A DNA stretch of 64,000 nucleotides from Morchella semilibera (Eukaryota; Ascomycota; Pezizomycetes; Pezizales; Morchellaceae). The DNA is taken from positions 886,201 through 950,200 of the forward strand of contig CM018608.1 of NCBI GenBank assembly GCA_009192285.1. Direction: 5' to 3'. Each line of letters opens with the position of its first letter. Positions within the stretch are counted from its first letter, which is position 1. A program made the position numbers and the translations under genes. The notes under the pieces were generated by a model. That model was not told the DNA's origin. It made no database searches and worked only from the letters and a program-made list of their open reading frames with translations. Shown here piece after piece: positions 1 to 10,103 of the stretch.

Positions 1-1631
1 AGCAGTTGAGGTTGGGATTACTTATCGAGATCATCCTTATCTGATCTGATCAGATCATCACCAGCAAAAACAACAACACCACCACCAACAGCACCCAACA
101 TCACCATCATCATCATCGTATTATAGCCCTGCATATGTATATATCTGATGTGCTGCACAATACTCGGAAATATAAACTCCATCATGTAGTGTAGGTAGGT
201 CCTTCCAATGCCACCCTATCGGAGTTCCTACTGGGGCATCTCGCGCGGCATCTGAGTGGTTGAAACCCGATTGGTTCTCCCACCACCTCCATCCATCCCC
301 GTTTCGTCCGTGCCCCCATTCGCGCGCGCCCAACCCCATGGAAGCCGGCAGGGGAAGCAGAAGAAGGAGAAGAAGAAGCTCTCCTTCGGTGGTGGAGTGA
401 GTTTGATCGTCTATCGCAATTATCGCGGCGAGAGAGAGAGGCCTGAAGCGCAAAAAAAATAAAGATACTACCCCCCCCCCCCTTTCCGAAGTCTGTGTCT
501 ATGTTTATTGGGCCAGTATTGTAGCAGTAGTAGCAGTATTGTAGTATCTCTTGGGCCCTTCCCCCTTCTTTGCCTCGTTCTCCTCCACACACACACTACA
601 GACACACGGATACACATACACATACACATACAGCATACCCACTCACTTCCTTACTGCTTCAGTGATCTCACGTCTCGTCTCGTACCTGCAGCGTGACCCC
701 TTGAGCAACCGACCGACCGACCGACCGACCGACCGAATCGGATCAGCGGTTCCTGCCTGCCTCCTTGTGCGACGAGCTTGTTTTGTTTGGGGCAAGATAA
801 ACCTGGCCTGCCTGCTGGGACTGATTTTTTAGATTGGGGGCTTCAGGGGGGTTTTTTACTTTCCCTCCCTTTCCCTTTCAAAGGCCAAACAAACCCTCCC
901 TTTCGCTCCTCCCTCACTCGTTTTCCATCACTCGACTTGAATAACGCTATATACGAGGTCGGGGGGGTCCAGGGCGCGGCGGATAGAGACCAATTACACA
1001 CATACACGCAGAGAGAGGGGGACCAAGAGGAAGAGGAAGAAGAAGAGTGAGAGAGAGGTGGGGACGTTTATAAGAAACGAGGGATCCGGGATCTCCCCCC
1101 CATTAATTACAGTAGTTTATTTCTGGGAGTCGGTACCTCTCTTTTCTTTTCTTTTCTTTTCTTTCTTTTCTTTTTTCTTCTCTTTTTTAATTATATATAT
1201 CAATCGGGGTTTCGGAGCAGCCCTTTTTTTATTTTTTTTATTTTTTTGCAAAAGAGTCGTCAGGGATTAACGATTACGAACCAGCCAGCCCAGCCACACT
1301 CGCTCACTCGCTCGCTCGCTCGCGCACAAACATTATTATTATTGCTGGCTATTATTGTATGGAACGGTGACCCTACAAACCCAAAGACTTCCTCCTCCCC
1401 CCCCTCCTCCTCCCCCCTTCCATTGTCTTGCATTGCCTTGTTCTTTTTTGCTCTTTTCCCTCTCACATCCCCTTACATCTATCTCTCTCAGGGATACACA
1501 GCCAGGGATTGAGAGATAGAGGAGAGAGAGAGAAAGAGAAGACAGAAGAGAGACAATCAGAAAAAAGAAGTGAGCGGAGAAAAAAAGGAAAAGGAAAAAG
1601 AAAAACAAAAAACAACTCCCCCGGATTCATC
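1..1631. other. 5' intergenic region and probable long leader of the hydrolase gene
   Basis: I see no supportable gene here. The stretch is dominated by low-complexity DNA: a poly(C) run near 471-482, a CA-rich tract around 590-635, a GACC tandem repeat at 706-736, a TTTTC-type pyrimidine tract at 1140-1185, a CTCG tract near 1297-1322 and a purine-rich GA tract at 1510-1560. Several open frames exist on both strands, but they translate into leucine, proline or serine runs set by these repeats. The CT-rich and GA-rich tracts just before 1632 look like a fungal promoter and leader for the downstream gene. Confidence 0.5.
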
Positions 1632-4048
1632 ATGGCATCCTCACTCCCTCCACCGCCGCCCCCACGGGAGCCCGCAACAGCTCCACAACACCGACACTCA
1701 CACCAACCCACCAGCACGACCCCTCGCCACACCCGCGAAAAGCCCAGACGGAAATCCGTCCACTCCCGCCACCGCTCCATATCGTCCGCCAGCTCGCCGG
1801 AGGTGATCACGAATCTCGTCGACTCGCTCAGCAAGCTTTCGCCCGGGCCCCTCGAGAATCCCGCCCTGTACGGGGCCTTGGCTCCTCCCCGAGCAGCCAG
1901 ATCCCCCTGCACAGGAGGGAGCACCCCGGGTACGACTATACGGTAGGTGCTGGGCGCGAACACGCATTCCTCCATCCGGATGACGCCGCTTTGGCGCCTG
2001 TGGTGAGGACGGCTAAGCCGCCCAGCGGGCTCTCGGTGCACACGAACGGTTCGATCGACTTGGGGAGAAGTTCTTATTCGGGAATATCGGTTGGGAAAGG
2101 AGGCGTCGACATCCCGAATTATGTCAGGAATTACATGAACGGTGGTGCGGTTGGGCCAGGGAGATCTCTGCATGAGAGGAAGAGCTCGCGGGAGAGCGGA
2201 AAGAGCTCAAAGAAGGACTGCGCGAGGCTGGGTTACGTCTCCTCCAAGGAAAAGATCAAGATGGAGGCCATGGAGAGGGACCGTGAGAGTGAGGGCGAAT
2301 TGAGGATGAGTGCGGCCGGGATCTTGAGCCCTACGGGAGGAATTGACACGGCAGGGAAGGGGAAGAATATGGTAGAGGATATTTCAAGGCATATACCCCA
2401 ACGATCAAGCAGCTATGGGAAAGGATCTCCTCACACTTCTCGCAGTTATCCGCCGTCATTGATTGCAGGCCTTGCTCCCATGCATGCCCCATCTCCTCTT
2501 GGATCTCCCTTGTTTGAAACTGGCTGCTTACCGTACGAGGATGATGAGAACGATGAAGCCGCACCAGCCCCCGAGCTCCCAAAGGCCCGGCCCGAGAAGG
2601 CCAAACGGAACTCGAAGCAGAACCTCTACCCCCTGCGGTCTGACAGCCTCCGCACCCCGACACCAAATCGGTCTCCCAGCAAAAACAAACGCAAATCCGA
2701 CCCGGCCCCACGCGGTGCGCACCTGGCGGCCTCCCCCCCACGTGCATCGTTCCACAGCACCCCCGAACAGCGCCCATCCTCTGCGGACTCGGTCGACGAT
2801 GCCGTGGACGCATACCTGTGTTCCGAGCGTCTGTCCCAAAAGATCCGCATGCCAAACACCGGTCGTATCATCTCCTTCTCTGAGGTTGGCGATCCCGCTG
2901 GGTTTGCGGTCTTTGTATGCGTTGGGATGGGCCTAACCCGTTATGTGACGGCCTTCTACGACGAGCTTGCACTAACACTTGGTCTTCGCCTCATCACGCC
3001 TGACAGGCCCGGCGTCGGCGAATCAGAGCCCATAGATGAGGCGGAGCGGACGGTCCTGAACTGGCCCGACGATGTCTTGTACATCTGTCAGCACCTGAAA
3101 ATCTCGAAATTTTCCATCCTTGCGCACTCGGCGGGGGCCATCTATGCACTCGCGACAGCTCTAAGGATGCCCAGCCATATCCGCGGGAGGATTCACCTTC
3201 TTGCACCATGGATTCCGCCTTCCCAGATGGAAGGCGTTGTATATTCAGGCATGGAGAAGGGTGAGAAAGTGGGCTCAGTACCAACCTCACAACGGATTCT
3301 GCGCGCGCTCCCCACACCGATATTAAAAGCCGCCAACTCATCCTTCATGTCAGCAACCTCCTCATCCCTCACAACCTCACTCCCACGGACAGGGGGAGGC
3401 AAGGGCCGCAAGAAGTCCTCTCGCTCCTCATCGCAGGAAGCCAAAGAGAAGGCCGCCGCCATTGTAGCAACGGCGGCAGCAGCAAAGGGTGAGAACGGTT
3501 CACCGTCCGGGAGCTCATCCTCCTCAGCCGATGCAACCAAGGACAGCAGCAGTAGCAGCGGTGGGGGCGGCAGCGGCGGCGAACCCGCGGGCGACGCCGC
3601 AGAGAAAGCCCCGGAAATGGACGCCTTTGCTGCCGCACTTGCGTCCGTTGCGGAGAAGGAGCGGCAGATGTCGTACGACGAGCGCCTGACACATGCCATC
3701 TGGACGCTCTCCACGCGCAATGCCAACCCGGCCGTAGATCTCCTGGTGTGTCTTGAGCGCAACAGGCCCGTGGGTTTCAGATATGTGGACATTACACGCG
3801 ATGTCGTGATCCACCATGGCACGAAAGACACGAGGGTCCCCGTCGAGAACGTGAGGTGGCTGGGCAAGACAATGAAGGTGTGCGAGGTGCGAGTACTGCC
3901 AAACGAAGGGCATGGCCTGATGGCCAGCGCGATGGTGATGGGCGGTGTGCTGGACGAGATTGCGACCGAGTGGAGGGAGTGGAAGAAGTCCCTTGCGGGG
4001 AGAGAGGAGGGCGGTGGGACGGAGAGGAGTCGATATGGACCGGAGTGA
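1632..4048 (+). CDS. Fungal alpha/beta-hydrolase-fold protein, about 789 aa (two-exon model)
   Basis: Predicted hydrolase of unknown substrate. Proposed exons are 1632-1867 and 1915-4048; the 47-nt GTACGG...CACAG intron restores one frame. Roughly residues 1-390 are Ser/Pro/Arg-rich and probably disordered, but carry a segment (L-H-P-D-D-A, then P-V-V-R-T) that I recall from orthologous fungal proteins. The hydrolase core starts near residue 395: strand and loop G-L-R-L-I-T-P-D-R-P-G-V-G, a nucleophile elbow A-H-S-A-G with Ser484, an acid candidate Asp717 in G-T-K-D, and His745 in N-E-G-H-G. The first elbow Gly is replaced by Ala. Residues about 555-650 are a Ser/Gly/Ala/Lys low-complexity insertion where a lid would sit. 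A possible AATAAA polyadenylation signal lies at 4161. The family call is firm; the substrate, the N-terminal splice and the exact start are not. A frameshift instead of an intron is possible. Confidence 0.8.
1868..1914 (+). other. Candidate 47-nt intron (or frameshift) in the hydrolase gene
   Basis: Frame 3 runs from the ATG at 1632 and stops at 1944-1946. The conserved continuation lies in frame 2 with no ATG of its own near the join. Removing GT at 1868 through AG at 1914 joins the frames (236 nt upstream, then one base to complete the codon). The donor GTACGG is weak, no clear branch site is visible and 47 nt is short, so a sequencing indel is the main alternative. Confidence 0.4.
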
Positions 4049-5463
4049 ATTTCTTTTTTTTTTGTTGTTGTTGTTTTTTGTGGTTGTTTTTTGTGGTTGT
4101 TTTAATTTGTTTGAATCGTAATTAGCCCGTATGGGAAGGGAAAGGGACTGGAGGTTTTTGAATAAACGGATTTTCTTTTTTTGTTCTTGATGTTTTATAT
4201 ATAGTTCTGTGCTTTTATCTGTTTGTGTGTTTTTTTTTGCGGGGGAAAGCGGGATAGTACTTTTTTTTTTTTTTTTTTTTGCGTGTGTGTGTGGGGAGGG
4301 GGGGTCTTGATTTCTTTATTTTACTTTTTATTTTTTACTTTTTTTATTTTACCTTGTATTTTTTCGTTTATACTTGTTACTTCCCCTTCGAGAAAGAGAA
4401 AGAGAACGAGAAAGAGAAAAGGGAGAACCCCCAATAAATTTTTTTTTTCTTCTTTATTGTATTCCTTTAATAGCCCCCCCCCCTTTTTACTTTATATAAC
4501 GAATGTATACTACCTACCTAGGTACCTGCCATCATCACCACCCAGCGGGAAATTGAACGGCCAGATCCAAGTTTGAAGATTAGACTAGACATTTATATCC
4601 CCCCCCCCAGGGAGGGAGGGGACGCAGATGTACTTATGAGGATGTACATGTGTTAGCATGGTGGTAGTGTCTAGTTTCTTTAGAAGTGATAGTCTTGATA
4701 TGGGGGGGGGGGTGATATAATCACGGGGGGCTACATAGGAGGAGGATCGAGAGCGTGAGAGTACCCTATACATACTTAGAGCACGCACTGCGTGTGCACC
4801 CCCTCAATCAATCAACTGACCGCATACCCCCCCTTTCCTCAACCCAATCTACATGTATGCATCCGTCCATCACCGGGTGCAACTCGAGTGACACCCCATG
4901 ACCCACAACCACATCACCACTTGCTGTCAATGCAGCGGAAAGTATATGTATTTGTTGGGTATCGAACCCCCGGGCCGGGGGACCTGATGGCATCGGGTTA
5001 GCAGTGCAGGAGTGGTACAAGTCATCGGACATGTCTCACTACATGTAGGTACTTCTTATGTACATGTAGTAGGGGGGGGAGGGCGGCGAGCTAAGCCGTG
5101 TTGGGATGCTTGGTGGTGCGAGTGATGGGGTGTGATTGGTAAAGTGTGTTGTTGTTGTTGTTGTTGTGTGCGTGGGTGATCATTGACCTGGAAGGGAGAC
5201 GGTTCCTTTTATGCCGTGATGGCTGGCTATCGTTGTTGTTACTAAATATACATGCGTGATATCAGATTTGGAGGGTTTCTATTCCTAGTCGGTTAACCTT
5301 TTAGAAGAGATATGGAATCGCGGTATGGTGTCTGTTTCATTTGCGACCAAAACGCACTTTTGTAATAATACAAATCCTACAAGATGATAAAAAAAATGAA
5401 TTTGAAAACTACATGTAAAGCTATGAAAAAGTCTAGTCACCCGTGAACCCTGGATATCAAAAA
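4049..5463. other. Intergenic region: T-rich 3' flank, homopolymers, tRNA-like relic
   Basis: No coding region is supported. The 3' flank of the hydrolase is T-rich, with a run of more than 20 T at 4261-4280, followed by poly(C) and poly(G) tracts near 4477, 4601 and 4703 and a TTG repeat near 5148-5166. The two flanking genes converge here, so both probably terminate in this interval. A tRNA-Ser-like sequence sits at about 4950-5036 and is listed separately. Confidence 0.5.
4951..5036 (-). pseudogene. Degenerate tRNA-Ser(GCT)-like sequence (relic or SINE head)
   Basis: Read on the minus strand, the stretch contains a perfect internal B-box type motif GGTTCGATACC (4958-4968). It also contains an anticodon-arm stretch, ACTGCTAACCCGATG (4991-5005), that differs from the usual eukaryotic tRNA-Ser(GCT) arm at one or two bases. 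The presumed 5' and 3' acceptor arms (ACAAATA at the 3' side) do not pair, and the anticodon and T stems are incomplete. This is therefore not a functional tRNA as read. It may be a tRNA pseudogene or a tRNA-derived SINE remnant, or chance. Confidence 0.3.
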
Positions 5464-7055
5464 CTACTGACTTTTCTTCCCCTTCTTGACCTCTGTTGTA
5501 GGCGCACTCCACAGCCACAACGCACAGAACGCGACCCAACCAACGACAGTAACCGCGATACCCGCCATCCACACCCATGCGCCGGAGATATCCCAACTGC
5601 GCGTGTACTCATCGTGCGCAAAGTGTCTCACGGTGACAGTGTACTTCTCATCGACGTTGGTGACAAAGGGACGCTTGTAGTTGACACGGAAGGCGAATAC
5701 ACCGTGCTGATCGGGGACCCTGAAGTCGGTGGAGTATGTGGTTGAGTTGGCCGAGACGGCGGTGGGGGTAAGTGAGATACGGTGGTAGGGGTCTAGCATG
5801 GTGAACTCTAGTTGGAGGGCGTCATCTGCGGGGACAGTGAAGGGCGCCCAGTGGTCAGACTTGTATTCGGAAAGTTCAATCTCGAAAGTCTGCTGCAGAT
5901 TAGTATATTGCGTTTTATTATCGGATCAAATGAGGGGGGTACATACAACATCATTCTTGATCCTGTAGAGGCTGGGATTGATCTGCGTGTCGGTTTCGTT
6001 GGTAAGATAGTGCTTGACGCCTACAACCTTGACGACACCAGTCTCCTTGAACGTCCATGCAGTGACATCCCTTCCGAACGCACGGTTCGCAACTTTGACC
6101 TTCTTGGCGCTGCCAGGTGGTTTGACGTTGAGACCATAGAAGGCATTCGAGAAGATCTCGGCACTCCCAGAAATCGTAATGCGGGCATTGTTCCTCGCCT
6201 GCAGAGCCGATACGAGTTGCAATTGGCTACCGGCACTCCATGGCTCCTCAGCATAGACAGCATCATCAATAGTGTCATACGCATAGCTTGTCCTCCCCGC
6301 CGTCAGAATAGGGTTGAGCAACGGCCCATTTCCAATTGTGTGTCCAACCCCGCGGTAGGCAATTATGTCTTCTTCTGCGGATGAAGGGGAGGAAAAGTAA
6401 TTTTGTGTAGAGGTGGACACCCGCGGGCGCGGCACGATTACCATGTCATGTTTCTCTGTTGAGAGTGTGTCATGTGAGAAGTGGTCCACAACGAGGTACT
6501 CTTTCGGGGGAAGGTTTATGTCGAGCTCTCGCGCGAATTCACGGGTTTGCTCTGGTGTGCCTTTAGGCGATGTGAGGACCAAGATGTTTCCTTCCTGGTT
6601 TACGAATTGCATGAGCAGCTGCGGTGTAAGCGCTGGTCCATAACCTGCAGAATTTTCTTTTATTAGACATTTGCGATAAACGCTAGGGGTAGCTATGAAT
6701 CTTCATACCTTTTGATTTCGGGGGGAAGAGTATGAGATTGTCGTATTCCCGCTCTCCGTGTTTGAACAAAGACAAGCCTTCAGTCTTTGGCGACTCAAAC
6801 TCCAGTTCATAACCTCTCGCTATCAAAGGGTCAGCCCACCACAATCAATTGCATCTCCAGCATCTTTCAAATAAACAAACCAGAGAGATCCCCAAAGAAC
6901 TGCGAATAGTCCTCTTTCAGTTGCGTGTCCTCCAAGACCACCAACAGTCGTGACCCCGTCAATGAGGCCGCAAAAGCTACCGACGAGAACAGACTAAAAG
7001 CGCCGTAGATCGAATAAAGACGTGAGGCCATAGTGGCACCAGGTGTGAAACGCAT
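5464..7055 (-). CDS. WBP1: Oligosaccharyltransferase beta subunit Wbp1 (OST48 family), 469 aa
   Basis: Subunit of the ER oligosaccharyltransferase complex that transfers the dolichol-linked glycan to asparagine. Exons (minus): 7055-6881, 6819-6709, 6644-5947, 5889-5464, separated by introns of 61, 64 and 57 nt; phases agree and give 469 aa. An N-terminal hydrophobic signal precedes the family hallmark R-L-L-V-V-L-E-D. Next come F-E-S-P-K, L-I-L-F-P-P-K-S-K-G-Y-G-P and G-N-I-L-V-L-T-S, as in fungal Wbp1. One membrane segment lies near residues 430-453, and the chain ends K-K-S-Q, a KKXX ER-retrieval signal like that of yeast Wbp1. A second in-frame ATG at 7031 would also leave a good signal peptide. 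The last intron ends CAGCAG, so one residue may vary; I chose the downstream AG because it gives N-D-V-T. The gene is head to head with DBP6. Confidence 0.95.
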
Positions 7056-7981
7056 CTTATGAGGTCTACCGGGGGTGAGGGTGAGGGGGGGTCCGAATTG
7101 TTGAGTGAGTTGGTTGAGTATTATTTTCTTTTAGAAATTAAAAACAAGGTGCGTTGGGGTCGTTTACACTTCGAAATGTAGCAAGCTGGCTCGAGCAAGA
7201 GCTTACGCTGCACGTGTATAATTGAGACTGCGCTAAGGACATCTGGGAATGACACCTTCGCATTCTCTTTCCTCGTTATAGAATTTGTTGAGAACCCTAA
7301 CCCTGGCGGTAATACAGATTTGGTATGAGTAAAGCGAGTAAAGCGGTGGAATGACAGCTCTTTAGATCACACGCACGCTCCCCCTGAACTAGATGATAAC
7401 TCCATGTACATGTGGGGGGGGAGGTGTCTTTTTAAAGAGCTCTAGAAGACGTTGGGGAAGCTTCAATTCCATTCACTGTTCTCTTCTCAAGCTCTCTTTC
7501 ATTCATTCGATATACTCACACACTCACGGTACCCCGTTCACTTCGAATACTCAATTGCAAATCTATAATCCCTAATAAGATACATAATAACCCCCAAGCT
7601 ACATACATACAAAATGCTCATCTTCCGTTCCCTCCGAATTCTTGCCTCTCTCCCCTCTGGAACTCTTTTCTACCTTCTCATGTCCAGCATTACCTTTTCT
7701 CGCCCCTTATCGATACTGCCTGCCCGCGCTGTCTCGTACTCGTCCTACTCGTCGTCCAACCAGAAACGTGGGATCATATACCGTGTCGCCCAAAAGCTTG
7801 GCATGGCCCGCTAGGAGCCGCAATTGCTTGGCATTTACGATTCGTTGACTTTTCTTCACTTTCCTCGATATGAGATACGCTCTTTAATATTTACTACCAA
7901 TTTCTTTTTTACCACACTACCAACTATCGACGGCGACAATATACAGACATATATATATATTACACGGAATACAAATAAGCA
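7056..7981. promoter_or_regulatory. Shared divergent promoter region of WBP1 and DBP6
   Basis: About 0.9 kb separates the two divergent start codons. The DBP6-proximal half contains a CT-rich stretch (about 7470-7540) and a TATATATATAT tract at about 7951-7961. The WBP1-proximal part is featureless apart from a poly(G) run near 7413. A 66-codon open frame at 7614-7814 lies inside this interval and is listed separately. No specific transcription-factor site could be assigned with confidence. Confidence 0.5.
7614..7814 (+). CDS. Possible 66-aa small protein or upstream ORF of DBP6
   Basis: I do not recognise this product. The ATG has a favourable A at -3 (ACAAAATGC) and is preceded by a CT-rich stretch typical of fungal promoters. 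The peptide is Ser/Arg-rich and basic, with a hydrophobic stretch near residues 14-28 and an almost acid-free composition, compatible with a mitochondrial targeting peptide or a small membrane protein. It ends 167 nt before the DBP6 start and in the same orientation, so it could be an upstream ORF in the DBP6 leader, a separate small gene, or chance. No family motif is visible. Confidence 0.35.
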   Translation: MLIFRSLRILASLPSGTLFYLLMSSITFSRPLSILPARAVSYSSYSSSNQKRGIIYRVAQKLGMAR

Positions 7982-10103
7982 ATGGCGAATTCGAATGATG
8001 CTGCAGTGGCAAGCATAATTTCGAAGCTAAAAAAGCGAAAAAGAGATTACGAGGATGTCGACATGAAGGATGCTGGGGCAGAGCTCACCGCCGAAGAAGA
8101 GAAGAGGAAGAGAAAGGAGGAGAAGAGAGAGAAACGAAAACAGCGGAGATCAGACGTCAGCATAGAAACCGAAGGGAAGAGAGATCTAGAGCAGACTCCT
8201 CTTAAAGAGAAGGACGAGAAGTCAAAGAAATCAAAGAAATCAAAGACGAGTACGACTACAAAGGACACTGATAATGATGATAATGATAATGATAATACAA
8301 CTACAACTACAACCACCGCCACTATAATTACGGAGGAGGCACCACCACCGGCTGCCAACGCGGACGAACCGGAACCAGAGAAGGACAAGAAGCGATCGAA
8401 AAAAGAGAAAAGGTCCAAATTAGTGTCCGGTGAAGAAGACTCCTCCGGGGTATCAAGACACAAATCAATCCTTCAAAAGCTTGTGAAAGTCAAAGCAAAA
8501 GCTTCACTTACCCCTACCGCCCCCAAGACCGTAGAAGAGCCGATAGAAGCAAAGGGCCTTGAACCTCTCCCTCAGCCCGAGCCAGTTAAGGACCCCAAAC
8601 GCTTGGCCGTCTTCGCCTCTTCACTTCCACCATGGCTCGCTGCCCCAATAGTCGTCACACCGGCAACTACTGTCCCCTTCAATGGCATGACTGGTATATC
8701 GCCAAAGTTCCTTACACGCCTTGAGACCTTGGGTCTACCCAACGCATTCGCAGTGCAGACCGCTGTAGTTCCGCTACTCTTGAACCCAGACGCTGGCGAT
8801 GTTTGCATCTCCGCCGCGACAGGATCTGGAAAAACCCTCTCTTATATCCTCCCAATCGTACAGTCACTATCTACCCGGGTCGTCACCCGCCTCCGCGCAG
8901 TGGTAGTAGTACCAACCCGAGAACTCGTCTCCCAAGTCTTTTCCACCGCCGTCTCCCTAACCTCCGGCACCGGCCTTAAGGTTGGCACCGGAATTGGGTC
9001 GAAGGCACTAGCGGCGGAACAAGCCCTCTTGATTGATCTTGAGATCGGCAGTAAGGTTGACATCCTCATCACAACCCCCGGGCGCCTGGTAGAGCATATT
9101 AAAAATACTCCCGGGTTTTGTCTGAAGTGGGTCAAGTGGCTTGTCATTGATGAAGCGGATCGCCTACTTGCACAGAGTTTTCAGGAATGGGTTGACGTAG
9201 TTGTTGGCTCTATTGAGACTGAGGCGAAAGATCAGGACTGGGAGGATGGGATGGAGGATGTGCTGGAGAACCTGGGTATTAATGTGAGGATGGGGCATGC
9301 CAATGTAAGGAAGGTCGTGTTGAGTGCGACGATGACGAAGGATGCGGGAAAACTTGCCGGACTGAAGCTCAGGAGGCCGACAATGGTCGTTGTAGAGAGG
9401 CCTGCTGGCGCAGATGTCACAGATGAGAACGATAATGATGAAGATATGCCCGAAGAGGTATTCTCGGTTCCTTTGGAGCTGAGGGAATACGCCATCCCCA
9501 TAGTGAACAAGGAGTACAAGCCCCTCTGTCTGATGTATCTCCTCCGAAACCGCGGCATCAAGAAGGGTACCCTTGTGTTCGTAAAGAGCAACGAGGGTGC
9601 TGCACGTTTAGCGAAGCTAGTCGATATGGTAGTCGAGAAGATTGGGATTGTAAAAGAGGCTGGATGGACCACTGGCCTAGTCACTGGAGAGATGGAGAAG
9701 AAGCGACGTGAGAAAGTTCTTCGCTCCTTCAAGAAAGACCAAGTTCATATGTAAGTCTATCGGCCTTCTCCCTATCTACTAAGAATTAACTAACAACTAC
9801 ATTAGTCTTATCTGCTCTGACCTAATTTCTCGCGGTTTGGATCTTCCCCATGTAGACAATGTTGTGAACTACGACATCCCTCCCAGTACCCGCGCGTACG
9901 TCCACCGAGTCGGCCGTACTGCGAGAGCCGGAAAAGAGGGTAATGCATTCACGCTTGTTGAGGACAAGGAGGCAAGGTGGTTCTGGCGCAATCTGGCGAA
10001 GGAAATCAGGAGGCGAGATGAGGGCGTTGAGCGGATGAACGTGGCCCTGGAAGATGAGGGTATGGGGTGGAGAGGTGCCTATGAGGAGTGTTTGTATGGA
10101 TAG
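7982..10103 (+). CDS. DBP6: DEAD-box ATP-dependent RNA helicase Dbp6, 688 aa
   Basis: Nucleolar DEAD-box helicase of the Dbp6 type, needed for early 60S ribosomal subunit assembly. Exons 7982-9750 and 9806-10103 flank a 55-nt intron (GTAAGT...ATTAG with a CTAAC branch site) that interrupts the codon just before [10 protein letters not shown]. Helicase motifs in order: motif I A-A-T-G-S-G-K-T (residues 278-285), P-T-R-E-L, T-P-G-R-L, D-E-A-D (390-393), S-A-T (448-450) and motif [12 protein letters not shown] (623-632). The first 200 or so residues are a charged Lys/Glu-rich tail with Asp/Asn and Thr runs encoded by trinucleotide repeats, as expected for Dbp6. The inserted acidic stretch after the SAT motif also fits this subfamily. 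Assignment to Dbp6 rather than another DEAD-box protein rests on overall layout and recalled similarity. Confidence 0.9.

Noticed and set aside
3193-3913. Minus-strand frames of 129 and 224 codons
   Set aside because: They are antisense shadows of the hydrolase gene.
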